NCBI RefSeq assembly: GCF_014203835.1
Contig: NZ_JACHJW010000001.1
Span: forward strand, 3,980,501-4,044,500
DNA: 64,000 nt
Direction: 5' to 3'
From: Micromonospora polyrhachis
GTDB taxonomy: Bacteria; Actinomycetota; Actinomycetes; Mycobacteriales; Micromonosporaceae
Under the pieces are notes generated by a model that had not been told where the DNA came from, did no database searches, and was given only the letters and a program-made list of their open reading frames with translations. Of this stretch, positions 50,245 through 58,669 are shown piece by piece; position 1 is the stretch's first letter; each line of letters starts with the position of its first letter. The position numbers were made by a program, and so were the translations under genes.

Positions 50245-51105
50245 ATGCGTACGACGGTAGGTAGGTATGGGGTCACGGGGCTCGCCACAGCCGTGGCCGC
50301 GCTCGTGGTGACCGGGATCGGCCCGGCCGCACCGGCCTCGGCGGATCCGCCCGGGCTGGAGATTGTCTCGGCCACCTCGGCCGATACCAGCGCCGACAAG
50401 ACGATCACGGCGAGCTGCCCGACGGGCAAGGTGGTCAGCGGAGGCGGTGGCTACCTCGCCGGCTCGGCCGGAGCGAAGGCACACGTCGCCCTCGACCGGC
50501 TGGAGCCGCTGGCCAACGGCACCGGTTTCGCGGCGACGATGCGGGAGGCCGGTCCCGGTAGCTACGGGGACGACTGGATGGTCAGCGCGGTGGCGGCCTG
50601 TGTCACCCAGCCCGCCGGCTACCAGGTGGTCGCGACCACCGGGGCGGCCGAGACCGAGTACGTCACGGCGAGTTGCGGGACGAAGAGCGTCATCGGCATG
50701 GGGGGCCGCGTCAACAGCGGTTTCGGGGACGTGGTGCTGGACCAGGTCGTTCCCTCGTTCGACCTGAAGTCGGTGACCGTCCGGGGTGTGCCGGTGCAGG
50801 GCTCGACCCGGACCGGGTGGAGTGTGACCGCGTTCGCCGTGTGCGCCAACACTCCTGCTGGCCTGGAACGGATCACGACCGCGCCGTCGAGCAGCAACAG
50901 CAACTCGGGCCAGTCGCGGCTGTTGTTGTGCCCGACCGGTAAGGCGCTCTACAGCGCGGGCGCGGACATCAACGCCGGAAACGGACAGGTACGGCTGACC
51001 GCGGTGAACCTGGTCGCCACGGACCGGATCGGTGTCGGCGCGGACGAGGACAGTGACGGCTACGGCGGCAACTGGGCCCTCGACGCGTACGGCATCTGCG
51101 CGTAG
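50245..51105 (+). CDS. Secreted protein of three Cys-bearing repeats
   Basis: 286 residues, signal peptide to about 33 (GIGPAAPASADP). The mature part has three repeats of ~80 residues. Each opens with a Cys-containing strand (SCPTGKVVSGGGGYL; SCGTKSVIGMGGRVN; LCPTGKALYSAGADIN) and ends with a second Cys (VSAVAACV; VTAFAVCA; LDAYGICA). The two Cys of each repeat could form one disulfide. I do not recognise the family; the pattern looks like a beta-rich extracellular fold. Divergent from the SARP regulator, followed by a terminator at 51127. Confidence 0.82.
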   Translation: MRTTVGRYGVTGLATAVAALVVTGIGPAAPASADPPGLEIVSATSADTSADKTITASCPTGKVVSGGGGYLAGSAGAKAHVALDRLEPLANGTGFAATMREAGPGSYGDDWMVSAVAACVTQPAGYQVVATTGAAETEYVTASCGTKSVIGMGGRVNSGFGDVVLDQVVPSFDLKSVTVRGVPVQGSTRTGWSVTAFAVCANTPAGLERITTAPSSSNSNSGQSRLLLCPTGKALYSAGADINAGNGQVRLTAVNLVATDRIGVGADEDSDGYGGNWALDAYGICA

Positions 51106-51126
51106 TGGACCAACCAGCACGGCCGT

Positions 51127-51159
51127 GACCGGCCCATCGTCGTTGGCGGTGGGCCGGTC
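51127..51159 (+). terminator. Terminator after the three-repeat secreted protein
   Basis: GACCGGCCCA (51127-51136) pairs perfectly with 51150-51159, 13-nt loop, 22 bp after the stop. Confidence 0.75.
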
Positions 51160-51419
51160 TGGGCTGCCCAGGTTGGCCGCCGCCGGTCAGTCTGTCCACG
51201 GTGTCCTTCCAGCCGGCGTCGTAGGGCCCGGGTACTTCGGCTGATCACCTCGAACGGGTCCGTGACCAACCCCGACAAGCTCTCCCGGATCGGTGCGAAC
51301 TGAAACCTGGACGGGATGGTCACACCCGATGCCTACGCTGAGAGATCTGCCATGGCGCACGCCGGCGGTGAGCGGCTCGTCGCGGCAGAGCCTTTCCGCC
51401 CGCGGGTTCGGGTCGCGCC

Positions 51420-51485
51420 GGCAGGGCCTATCGGCAGGGTGGTTCAGGGCGTGTCGGCAGGCCTATCGGCCGGGCGGTTCAGGGC
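51420..51485. repeat. Two imperfect 30-31 bp direct repeats
   Basis: GGCAGGGCCTATCGGCAGGG... at 51420 and GGCAGGCCTATCGGCCGGG... at 51456 share the GCCTATCGGC core and GGTTCAGGGC end, period 36 bp, immediately before the hydrolase ribosome binding site. Confidence 0.75.
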
Positions 51486-51510
51486 ACCGACGTCGACTAA
51501 GGGGGAGCGG

Positions 51511-52698
51511 ATGACACACGCTACGTCGCAGGCCGGGCTGGATCGCCTGCGGGAGGAGATGACGGCTCGGGTCGTGCAGGGTGAACTGCCCGGCATGGTG
51601 TACGTCGTGGCCTGCGGCGATGCGGTGCGGGTCGAGGCGATCGGGGAGAAGTCGTTCGGCAGTGGCGATCCGATGCGCCGTGACACGATCTTCCGTATCG
51701 CGTCGATGACGAAGCCGATCCTCGCCGTCGCGACGATGATGCTGGTGGCGGAGGGGAGACTGGCCCTGGACGAGCCGGTCGACCGACTGCTGCCCGAGTT
51801 GGCCAACCGTCGGGTGCTCCGGAACATCGAAGGGCCGCTCGACGACACGGTCCCGGCGATCCGCCCGATCACCGTCGAGGATCTGCTGACCTCACGGATG
51901 GGCTACGGCCTCGTCGTCGAGCCCAGCTTCGACCCGCCGTACCCGGTGATCACCGCTGCCGCCGAGCTGCAACTGACCCTGGGGCCGCCGGATCCGCGTA
52001 CGCCGCACGACCCGGACGAGTGGATGAAGCGGTTCGCGACACTGCCCTTGATGTACCAGCCGGGCCAGCGGTGGCAGTACAACGTCGCCTCGCTCGTGCT
52101 GGGGGTCCTGGTGGCCCGGGCCGCGGGGCAGTCGCTCGCGGACCTGCTCCGGACCCGGATCTTCGAGCCGTTGGGCATGACCGCCACCGGTTTCTCGGTT
52201 TCGGTCGAGGACGCCGGCCGGCTACCGGGTTACTACCAGACGAACACCGAGTCCGGGCAGTCGGAGTTGCAGCGGCACTCCGCGGCGAGCGAGTGGACGG
52301 TGCCGCCGGTATTCCTGTCCGGGGCGAGTGGGTTGGTCTCCACCGTCGACGACTATCTCGCCTTCGCCCGCCTGCTTCTGGCCAGGGGGACGTACCAGGG
52401 CCGGCGGCTGTTGTCCGAGCGGGCGGTCGAGTTGATCACGACCAACCACCTGACACCGGAGCAGGCGGTTGGCAGCGGATTCCTGCTGGACGGGAACGGC
52501 TGGGGGTACGGCGTGGGCGTGGTGACCAGGCCGGATGAGGTCTCGCCGACCCCCGGCCGGTACGGCTGGACCGGTGGTTACGGCACCGCGTGGTCCAGCG
52601 ACCCGACCCGGGGCCTGGTTGCCATCGTTCTGACGCAGCACACCGACTTCCTGTTCAACGGCGGCTGGACCGAGTTCGAGAAGTTGGTCTACTCCTAG
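51511..52698 (+). CDS. Serine hydrolase, class C beta-lactamase/EstB family
   Basis: 395 residues from ATG 51511 with GGGGGAG upstream. Catalytic Ser in SMTK (IFRIASMTKP), the Tyr motif as QYNVASLVLG, and a late GWTGGYGT (W-x-G/HTG equivalent). No signal peptide, so it is likely a cytosolic esterase/beta-lactamase fold enzyme rather than resistance. The TAG stop (52696-52698) is part of the CTAG target duplication of the adjacent IS; the coding end is therefore set by, or coincides with, the insertion site. Confidence 0.9.
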   Translation: MTHATSQAGLDRLREEMTARVVQGELPGMVYVVACGDAVRVEAIGEKSFGSGDPMRRDTIFRIASMTKPILAVATMMLVAEGRLALDEPVDRLLPELANRRVLRNIEGPLDDTVPAIRPITVEDLLTSRMGYGLVVEPSFDPPYPVITAAAELQLTLGPPDPRTPHDPDEWMKRFATLPLMYQPGQRWQYNVASLVLGVLVARAAGQSLADLLRTRIFEPLGMTATGFSVSVEDAGRLPGYYQTNTESGQSELQRHSAASEWTVPPVFLSGASGLVSTVDDYLAFARLLLARGTYQGRRLLSERAVELITTNHLTPEQAVGSGFLLDGNGWGYGVGVVTRPDEVSPTPGRYGWTGGYGTAWSSDPTRGLVAIVLTQHTDFLFNGGWTEFEKLVYS

Positions 52699-53701
52699 AT
52701 GATTGAGTCCTAAATCCCTGCTGGTCAATGGTCGTATGCGATGAGTGATCTTGGGTTGGGTGCGCCGATGTTGGTGTTGTGCCAGATCACGGCAGCCAGG
52801 GCGAGTAGGCGTTGACCGACGCGGGCGAACAGGCCGTCGTGTCGGCGGGCTCCGTGTCGTTCCAGGGAGAGTTGGCCTTTCAGGCTCTGGAAGATCGACT
52901 CGATCCATTGGCGGGCGCGGAGCAGGGCTTTCTCGGCCGGGGTGCGTGGGGCGTCGGCCTTGGCGTTGGCGCGTTTCGGGCGGACCAGGTGGATGCTCCG
53001 CAGGTCGCAGAACTGGTCGAACTCCGGGCTGGCGAAGCCACGGTCGGCCAGGATGACCTGCCCGTCGGCGATTAGGTGGTGGTCGGCCTCGATGAGGGCG
53101 GCCATCACCTCCCGTTCGTCGAGTTTCGGGTTGGCCAGGCACCACAGCACGGGCATGCCCTCGGCTGTGGCCAGTAGATACAGGCGCATGCCCCAGAAGT
53201 AGCGGGAGTGTGAGGCGCTGTAGCCGTAGCCGGCGTCCCCGGCCAGGTCCGAACGTTTCGTGGTCTCCCGCGAGGTGCCGCACGGTACCGGGGTGGAGTC
53301 GATCAACCTGAGGATCGGGGCACTGGTCGGGGTGACATGGGCCAGGGCCCGGAGCACGGTGGCGATGAGCTGACCGCTGCCGCGGACCCGTTTGCCGTAG
53401 CCGGACGCGGTCGGCAGGTACGGGAACATGTCGCGCAGGTGGGTGCCGGCCCAGCGGATCCAGTGCCGTTCACGAGGGAAGTCGAACAGGACCTGGGTGA
53501 TCATCAGGCAGACCAGTTCGGCGTCGGACAACCGCTGGGGCCGGCCGGGACGGCGGCGACGCGGTACCAGGTGATCGTCTACGAACACGTACAGTGCGGT
53601 CAGAAGGGTGTTGATGTCAGCTGTCACGAGCAGACAACGACACCCTTCCCTGTACCAGTACGCCGGCACCTCCCACCAGCAAAGATTTAGGACTCAATCA
53701 T
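52699..53701. mobile_element. IS982-family insertion sequence, complete
   Basis: 1,003 bp. Terminal inverted repeats of 26 bp: ATGATTGAGTCCTAAATC at 52699 continuing to 52724, and its complement at 53676-53701 (2 mismatches). Flanked by CTAG on both sides (52695-52698 and 53702-53705), a likely 4-bp target duplication. One intact transposase on the minus strand. Confidence 0.9.
52725..53627 (-). CDS. IS982-family transposase
   Basis: 300 residues from GTG 53627, matching the usual family start TADxxTLLTALYV. DDE core: LIDSTPVPC, SDLAGDAGYGYSASHSRYFWGM, QVILADRGFAS and the last acidic residue in ARQWIESIFQSLKGQL. It ends HNTNIGAPNPRSLIAYDH, typical for the family. The frame is intact from end to end, so the element may be active. 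A longer frame to 53669 exists but adds no homology. Confidence 0.93.
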   Translation of the reverse strand: MTADINTLLTALYVFVDDHLVPRRRRPGRPQRLSDAELVCLMITQVLFDFPRERHWIRWAGTHLRDMFPYLPTASGYGKRVRGSGQLIATVLRALAHVTPTSAPILRLIDSTPVPCGTSRETTKRSDLAGDAGYGYSASHSRYFWGMRLYLLATAEGMPVLWCLANPKLDEREVMAALIEADHHLIADGQVILADRGFASPEFDQFCDLRSIHLVRPKRANAKADAPRTPAEKALLRARQWIESIFQSLKGQLSLERHGARRHDGLFARVGQRLLALAAVIWHNTNIGAPNPRSLIAYDH

Positions 53702-53758
53702 CTAGTCGGTCCGCAACCCGAACATCCACGGATCTCGCTCGCCGCAAGCTCCCCTGCT

Positions 53759-53797
53759 ACCATTTGGACAATCGCCCAGGGCGAGTGTCCAAATGGT
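53759..53797. promoter_or_regulatory. 39-bp palindromic operator ahead of the TetR/monooxygenase operon
   Basis: Outer arms ACCATTTGGACA (53759-53770) and TGTCCAAATGGT (53786-53797) and inner arms TCGCCC/GGGCGA form a 39-bp palindrome with a single mismatch pair, centred on A53778. It ends 14 bp before ATG 53811, just ahead of the GGAGGGAG ribosome binding site. Confidence 0.88.
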
Positions 53798-53810
53798 CGG
53801 AGGGAGAACG

Positions 53811-54470
53811 ATGGCGGAGGCAGCATCGACATCGGCGGACCGGGGGCGTCAGATTCGTGACCGACTGACGAGGGCGGCCGTCGAACTCATCGCCGAACGC
53901 GGCTGGGCAGCGGTGAGCACCCGAATATTGGCCGAGCGGGCTGGGGTGGGCCCCGGCCTCGTCCACTACCACTACGCGTCACTGCCGGCGCTGCTCACCG
54001 AAGCGGCGATTGGTGTGATGCGTACGTTCGTCGATGCTCTGGAACCGCTCCTCGATGCGGCCCGGACACCCGACGACGCGTTGGCCCTGCTCCTCGGGGA
54101 ACTCGACCGCTACGACGGCAGTGATCCCACGTCACGGGTCTTCGTCGAAACCTACCTGGCCGCGAGCCGGGACGAACAGCTCCGCCAAGCGGTCGGGGCG
54201 CTGCTCGCCGAATTCGACGGACGGTTGGCCGGATGGTTGGGCGAGCGCCGGGTAGCGGCACCGGCCGAGACTGCTGCGGTGCTGGTCGCTGCGATCGATG
54301 GCGTCCTGTTGCACCGGGCACTGCGGCCCGGCCTGACCGCTGCCCGTGTGCTGCCGGTCCTCCGGCGCACCCTGACTCCCGCCGCCCTCCCCGACTGGGG
54401 ACAGCACCCCGAGGGAGGGCAGCACCCCGAGGGAGGACAGCGGTCGGGCCGGGGCGGTGCGGACCGATGA
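53811..54470 (+). CDS. TetR-family repressor
   Basis: 219 residues. HTH: IRDRLTRAAVELIAERGWAAVSTRILAERAGVGPGLVHYHYASLPALL. The C-terminal tail has two direct 18-bp repeats encoding QHPEGG (54402-54437). The stop overlaps the monooxygenase start (ATGA, 54467-54470). A 39-bp palindrome immediately upstream is the obvious operator, so the pair is autoregulated and induced by a ligand, perhaps the monooxygenase substrate. Confidence 0.92.
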   Translation: MAEAASTSADRGRQIRDRLTRAAVELIAERGWAAVSTRILAERAGVGPGLVHYHYASLPALLTEAAIGVMRTFVDALEPLLDAARTPDDALALLLGELDRYDGSDPTSRVFVETYLAASRDEQLRQAVGALLAEFDGRLAGWLGERRVAAPAETAAVLVAAIDGVLLHRALRPGLTAARVLPVLRRTLTPAALPDWGQHPEGGQHPEGGQRSGRGGADR

Positions 54471-55651
54471 GGGCGGTGGTCTGTGGGGCCGGGATAGCTG
54501 GACTCGCTCTCGCGCAGCGACTCGACGCCACCGGCTGGGATGTCGTCGTCCTGGAACGGGCGGATGGCCCCCGAGGTCAGGGCTACATGATCGACTTTTT
54601 CGGGCCGGGCTACGACGCCGCCGAGGCCATGGGCGTGCTGCCCCGGATACGGGAACTGGGCTACCAGGTCCGGGAAGTGGCCTACCTGGATGAGGCCGGC
54701 CGCCGGCGAGCCAGGATCGACTACGGACAGTTCGGGCGTGCCGTGCGGGGTCGGCTGCTGAGCATCATGCGCCCCGACCTCGAACGAGCACTTCGGGAGC
54801 ACCTTTCCGCCGATGTGGAACTGCGCTTCGGTGTCAGCCCGCGTCATGTCGAACAGCACCCCGACGGCGTACGTCTGACCCTCGACGACGGGACGGTCCT
54901 CGACGCCGATCTGCTCGTCGGTGCCGACGGAATCCACTCGACGGTACGCAGCCTGGTCTTCGGTCCCGAATCACGCTACCTGCGCTATCTGGGGTTCCAC
55001 ACCGCCGCCTTCGTCTTCGACGATCCGAGCGTCCATGCGCAGGTGGACGGCCGGTTCTGCCTGACCGACACGATCGACCGCCAGATGGGCTGCTACGGGT
55101 TACGTGACGGGCGCGTCGCCGTCTTCGCCGTGCACCGTACCGCCGATCCGACCCGGCCGGACGACGCGCGGGCCGCGATTCGCCAGGAGTACGCCACCCT
55201 GGGCTGGCTCGCGCCCCGGGCATTGGCGGCTTGCCCGTCCGCGAGCGAGGTGTACTACGACCAGGTAGCCCAGATCGAGCTGCCGCAGTGGCACCGGAAC
55301 CGGGTGGTCCTGGTCGGCGACGCCTGCTTCGCGGTGTCGTTGCTGGCCGGGCAGGGCGCCTCGCTCGGCATCGCCGGAGCCTTCGTGCTCGCCGAGCAGT
55401 TGGCCCGGGCCGGGTCGATCGAGGAAGGGCTGACCCGATATGAACGGATGTGGCGGCCGGTGGTCACCGATCGGCAGCGGGTCGCCCGCCGGGGGGCCCG
55501 GTGGTTCCTGCCGGAGTCGCGATGGCAGTTGCGGGCGCGCCGTGTTGCCCTGCGGCTGGCCCGGCTGCCCGGTCTCGATCGTCGGCTGGCGACCTCGCTG
55601 ACCGGCAAGCCGACGGCAGCGGTCATGCGGCTGCGTGCCACCGACGGTTAG
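54467..55651 (+). CDS. FAD-dependent monooxygenase (class A, TetX/PHBH-like)
   Basis: 394 residues. GxGxxG at the N-terminus (VVCGAGIAGLALAQRL), the DG loop DLLVGADGIHSTVR and the NRVVLVGDACF(A/x)VSLLAGQGASLGIAGA flavin motif. This arrangement matches aromatic hydroxylases and tetracycline-inactivating TetX-like enzymes. The substrate is unknown. Coregulated with TetR: a degradation or detoxification gene induced by its substrate is the simplest model. Confidence 0.92.
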   Translation: MRAVVCGAGIAGLALAQRLDATGWDVVVLERADGPRGQGYMIDFFGPGYDAAEAMGVLPRIRELGYQVREVAYLDEAGRRRARIDYGQFGRAVRGRLLSIMRPDLERALREHLSADVELRFGVSPRHVEQHPDGVRLTLDDGTVLDADLLVGADGIHSTVRSLVFGPESRYLRYLGFHTAAFVFDDPSVHAQVDGRFCLTDTIDRQMGCYGLRDGRVAVFAVHRTADPTRPDDARAAIRQEYATLGWLAPRALAACPSASEVYYDQVAQIELPQWHRNRVVLVGDACFAVSLLAGQGASLGIAGAFVLAEQLARAGSIEEGLTRYERMWRPVVTDRQRVARRGARWFLPESRWQLRARRVALRLARLPGLDRRLATSLTGKPTAAVMRLRATDG

Positions 55652-55863
55652 ACCGGCCCTGCACCCTTCCCAACAATCTGGGCATGTTGCTGACGCTGCG
55701 GCCGAGGTGCCGGGACGGCGATGCGCATGGGCAGTGAAGTGGGCGCATGGTGCCCCCTCGGGGGCTATGTCGGACTGGTCCGGACTGTTCCACGGTGCTC
55801 CGGCTGGAAATCTGACCAGGGGTGACCTGTTGTGCAGGTGATCCAGGGGTGGTTAAGCTCATC

Positions 55864-55915
55864 ATGCGCGCCCCAATCGCCCGCTTCCCCCGTGGCAGGC
55901 GATCGGGGCGCGCAT
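55864..55915. terminator. Strong 18-bp hairpin
   Basis: ATGCGCGCCCCAATCGCC (55864-55881) pairs with 55898-55915 except one position, 16-nt loop. Followed by CTTTGTC on the plus strand. Confidence 0.75.
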
Positions 55916-55941
55916 CTTTGTCTGCCCACGAAACTCCTCCC

Positions 55942-56005
55942 GTTGATCATGGAGTTGTCGCCAGGATTTCGCCGCCACATCGGCGTCGATAACTTCATGA
56001 TCAAC
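55942..56005. repeat. Dispersed GATCATGAAGTT inverted-repeat element, copy 2
   Basis: Arms GTTGATCATGGAGTTGTCG (55942-55960) and CGATAACTTCATGATCAAC (55987-56005), 19 bp; the two non-Watson-Crick positions would be G-U in RNA. The core is shared with the copy at 25800. Confidence 0.85.
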
Positions 56006-56068
56006 AGTGCGAGGGCGCGGGGGCAGGCGTGGGGCGACCGGGTGGTCGGATCCAGCGACCGCTGCGGG

Positions 56069-57646
56069 TCAGATCCAGCGACCGCCGAGCCACATCCGGG
56101 CGGACCAGTCCGCGTACGGGATCGACACACCGGTGTAGATCGGATAGAAGTAGGCGAAACAGATCGCCACCACCAGCACGTACGCCCCGGCGAAGATGGC
56201 ACCGATCATCCGGCGGTCCACCGTACCGGTGCGGTTGACCGGTGCACTGCCTTCCACCTCGACGGCGGGAGCCGGCGACATGATCGCACCGAGCACGTAG
56301 ACCACCGCCAGCACCAGGAACGGCAGGGCCGGGGCGGCGTAGAAGAAGAACATCGTGCGCTTGTCGGCGGCATAGTAGAACCAGGGCAATAGACCGGCGG
56401 CGACCGGGAGCAGGATTGCCGCACCCCGCCAGTCGCGTCGGGCGATGCCCAGCCAGGTCAGCGCGGCCAGGGCGGGCAGGAACGACCACCACAGTATCGG
56501 CGTACCGAGCAGCAGCACCTCTTCGGCGCAGTTGGCGGCCCCGCACGGGCCCGCATCCGACCAGTGGAAGGCCACCGGCCGGCCGAGCAGCAGCCACTGC
56601 CAGGGCCAGGACTGGTAGGTGTGCGCGGTGGTCAGCCCGGTATGGAAGGTGAGCGCCTGCTTGTGGTATTCGAACAGGCTCCAGAGCGCATTGGTGACCG
56701 GGTCGCCATCGCTCTTGAAGCCCCGGTAGAAGCCGCCGTCGGTCAGTAGCCAGCCCGACCAACTCACGATGTACGTGACGACGATCAGCACCCCGCTGAG
56801 CAGGAGCCAGCCACTCTCGTCAAGAAGGGTGTCCCGCCAGGGGCGGCGTACCCCGACCGATCGGCGGGCACCCACCTCCCAGAAGATCACCAGTACCGCG
56901 AAGGCGAGCACGAAGGCGAGCGCGCTCCACTTGACGGCGACGGCGCACCCGAGCAGCACCCCGGCCAGCAGCCGCCACCAGGGCACGCCCCGGAGGGAGA
57001 AGGGCGGGCGGCCGGCGCGTCCGGGCCGGCTCGGGTCCAGGCCCTCCTCGATGGCTTGCAGCCAGCGGCGACGACGGGCGTCCCGGTCCAGCACCAGCGC
57101 ACCGAAGGCCGCGAAGACGAAGAACAGCAGGAAGATGTCGAGCAGCGCGGTGCGGGACAACACCAGGTGGAACCCGTCCAACGCCATCAGCAGCCCGGCC
57201 GCACAACCGAGCGCGGTCGACTGGAACAGCCGGCGACCGACCCGTACGACGAGCAGCACCGAGAGCGTGCCGATCACGGCGGCGGAGATGCGCCAGCCGA
57301 ACTCGTTGTAGCCGAATGCCCACTCACCCAGCGCGATCATCCACTTGCCCAGCGGCGGGTGCACCACGTACGCGGCGGTGTTGTTCTTCTCGTCCCACTC
57401 GAAGCCGCGGGTAAGCAGGTTGTGCGCATCGGTGGCGTAGTAGATCTCATCGAAGATCTTGCCCTTGGGGTGTGCCAGGTTGACCAGCCGCAGGATGGCC
57501 GCGATCGCCACGACCACGGCGGTGGCGATCCACGACCGCCGGTCGAGCCGGGCGTCGAACGGGGCCAGCCGGCGCCGGATGATCGGGGGAACGCCTCGGC
57601 TGGTTCGGTCTGGGTTGCCGCTCTGCGCTGTCGCCGCCAGGGTCAC
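56069..57646 (-). CDS. pmt: Protein O-mannosyltransferase (PMT family)
   Basis: 525 residues from GTG 57646, 6 nt after TACGAT with no ribosome binding site. GT39/PMT fold: the N-terminal loop KGKIFDEIYYATDAHNLL contains the catalytic DE motif. Other family segments are AAYVVHPPLGKWMIALG, LSRTALLDIFLLFF and HTYQSWPWQWLLLGRP. About ten transmembrane helices. It transfers mannose from polyprenyl-phosphate-mannose to secreted proteins, as in Streptomyces Pmt. Divergent from rsmI, the standard actinobacterial arrangement. Confidence 0.93.
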   Translation of the reverse strand: MTLAATAQSGNPDRTSRGVPPIIRRRLAPFDARLDRRSWIATAVVVAIAAILRLVNLAHPKGKIFDEIYYATDAHNLLTRGFEWDEKNNTAAYVVHPPLGKWMIALGEWAFGYNEFGWRISAAVIGTLSVLLVVRVGRRLFQSTALGCAAGLLMALDGFHLVLSRTALLDIFLLFFVFAAFGALVLDRDARRRRWLQAIEEGLDPSRPGRAGRPPFSLRGVPWWRLLAGVLLGCAVAVKWSALAFVLAFAVLVIFWEVGARRSVGVRRPWRDTLLDESGWLLLSGVLIVVTYIVSWSGWLLTDGGFYRGFKSDGDPVTNALWSLFEYHKQALTFHTGLTTAHTYQSWPWQWLLLGRPVAFHWSDAGPCGAANCAEEVLLLGTPILWWSFLPALAALTWLGIARRDWRGAAILLPVAAGLLPWFYYAADKRTMFFFYAAPALPFLVLAVVYVLGAIMSPAPAVEVEGSAPVNRTGTVDRRMIGAIFAGAYVLVVAICFAYFYPIYTGVSIPYADWSARMWLGGRWI

Positions 57647-57730
57647 CCCGTGATCGTAGGCTGCGAAGGTGCACAACGGCGTCCACCATTGGACGTTCCC
57701 GGCCAGGGGCATCGATAAGGGAGTCGGTTC

Positions 57731-58585
57731 GTGGGTGAAATGTCAGGTAAGGGAAGGCTGCTCCTGCTCGGTGCGCCACTCGGCAATTCCGCCGATGCGT
57801 CGCCCCGGCTCCGGGACGGTCTGGCCAGCGCCGACATCGTCGCTGCCGAGGACACCCGGCGGCTCGCCCGGCTCGCCCGTGACCTGGACGTCACCATCGC
57901 CGGCCGGGTGGTCTCCTACTTCGAGGGCAACGAGGAGCGTCGTACGCCCGACCTGGTCGCCGCCATCGGCGACGGTGCCGTCGTCGCCCTGGTGACCGAC
58001 GGGGGCATGCCCAGCGTCTCCGACCCCGGCTACCGGCTGGTCCGGGCCACCCTCGACGCCGGTGCACCGGTCACCGCCGCCCCCGGCCCGAGCGCCGTCA
58101 CCACCGCCCTGGCCCTCTCCGGGTTGCCCTGCGACCGGTTCTGCTTCGAGGGATTCCTGCCCCGCTCCGGCGGGGCCCGCCGGGCCCGGCTGCGGGAACT
58201 GGCCACCGAGCCCCGCACCCTGGTCCTCTTCGAGGCGCCACACCGGGTGGCCAGCGCCCTCGCCGACCTGGCCGCGACGTTCGGCGACGACCGACCGGCC
58301 GCCGTCTGCCGCGAGCTGACCAAGACGTACGAGGAGGTGCTGCGCCGGCCGCTCGGCGCGCTCGCCGAGTGGGCCGCGTCCGGGGCGCCACGTGGTGAGA
58401 TCACCCTGGTCGTCGCGGGTGCGCCGCCAGCCACCTCGGCCGACCGGCCAGCCGACGACGAGTTGCGGGCCGAGGTGGCGAGCCGAGAGGCCGGCGGCAC
58501 CTCCCGGCGGGACGCCATCACCGCCGTCGCCAACGAGTACGGCCTGCGTCGACGCGACGTCTACACCATCGTCCACCAGGGCTGA
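57731..58585 (+). CDS. rsmI: 16S rRNA 2'-O-ribose C1402 methyltransferase RsmI
   Basis: 284 residues. The SAM-binding TP_methylase fold begins LLLLGAPLGNSADASPR and includes AEDTRRLARLA, VTDGGMPSVSDPGYRLVR, GPSAVTTALALSGLP and LPRSGGARRARL...LFEAPHR. It methylates C1402 of 16S rRNA at the P-site. GTG 57731 has AAGGGAG 7 nt upstream; ATG 57740 is in frame. Confidence 0.95.
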   Translation: MGEMSGKGRLLLLGAPLGNSADASPRLRDGLASADIVAAEDTRRLARLARDLDVTIAGRVVSYFEGNEERRTPDLVAAIGDGAVVALVTDGGMPSVSDPGYRLVRATLDAGAPVTAAPGPSAVTTALALSGLPCDRFCFEGFLPRSGGARRARLRELATEPRTLVLFEAPHRVASALADLAATFGDDRPAAVCRELTKTYEEVLRRPLGALAEWAASGAPRGEITLVVAGAPPATSADRPADDELRAEVASREAGGTSRRDAITAVANEYGLRRRDVYTIVHQG

Positions 58586-58639
58586 ACCGCTCCGGCAGGA
58601 GCTGCCGAGCCGAATCGCTCCGGTCGGAGCTGCCGAGCC
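58584..58639. repeat. Two tandem 28-bp repeats after rsmI
   Basis: GAACCGCTCCGGCAGGAGCTG... at 58584 and the same with three changes at 58612; each copy itself contains CTCCGGC/GGAGCTGCCG dyads and may act as a terminator. Confidence 0.8.
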
Positions 58640-58669
58640 GAACCCGGCAGGAGCGGCTGGGCCAACTGT

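Larger units (their letters stand above)
51106..51510. other. Region between secreted protein and serine hydrolase
   Basis: 405 bp without a supported gene. It contains the terminator at 51127-51159 and a 30-31 bp direct repeat (51420-51450 and 51456-51485) just before the next start. A Gly/Arg-rich open frame upstream of 51511 is in frame with the hydrolase but is repetitive and lacks a family match. Confidence 0.6.
55652..56068. other. Non-coding region between convergent genes
   Basis: 417 bp without a supported gene. It holds a very stable hairpin (55864-55915) and the second copy of the GATCATGAAGTT repeat element (55942-56005). Both stops face it, so termination from both sides is its likely role. 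Confidence 0.7.

Noticed and set aside
51511-52698. Beta-lactamase conferring resistance
   Set aside because: No signal peptide and EstB-like motif context; an esterase-type serine hydrolase is more likely.
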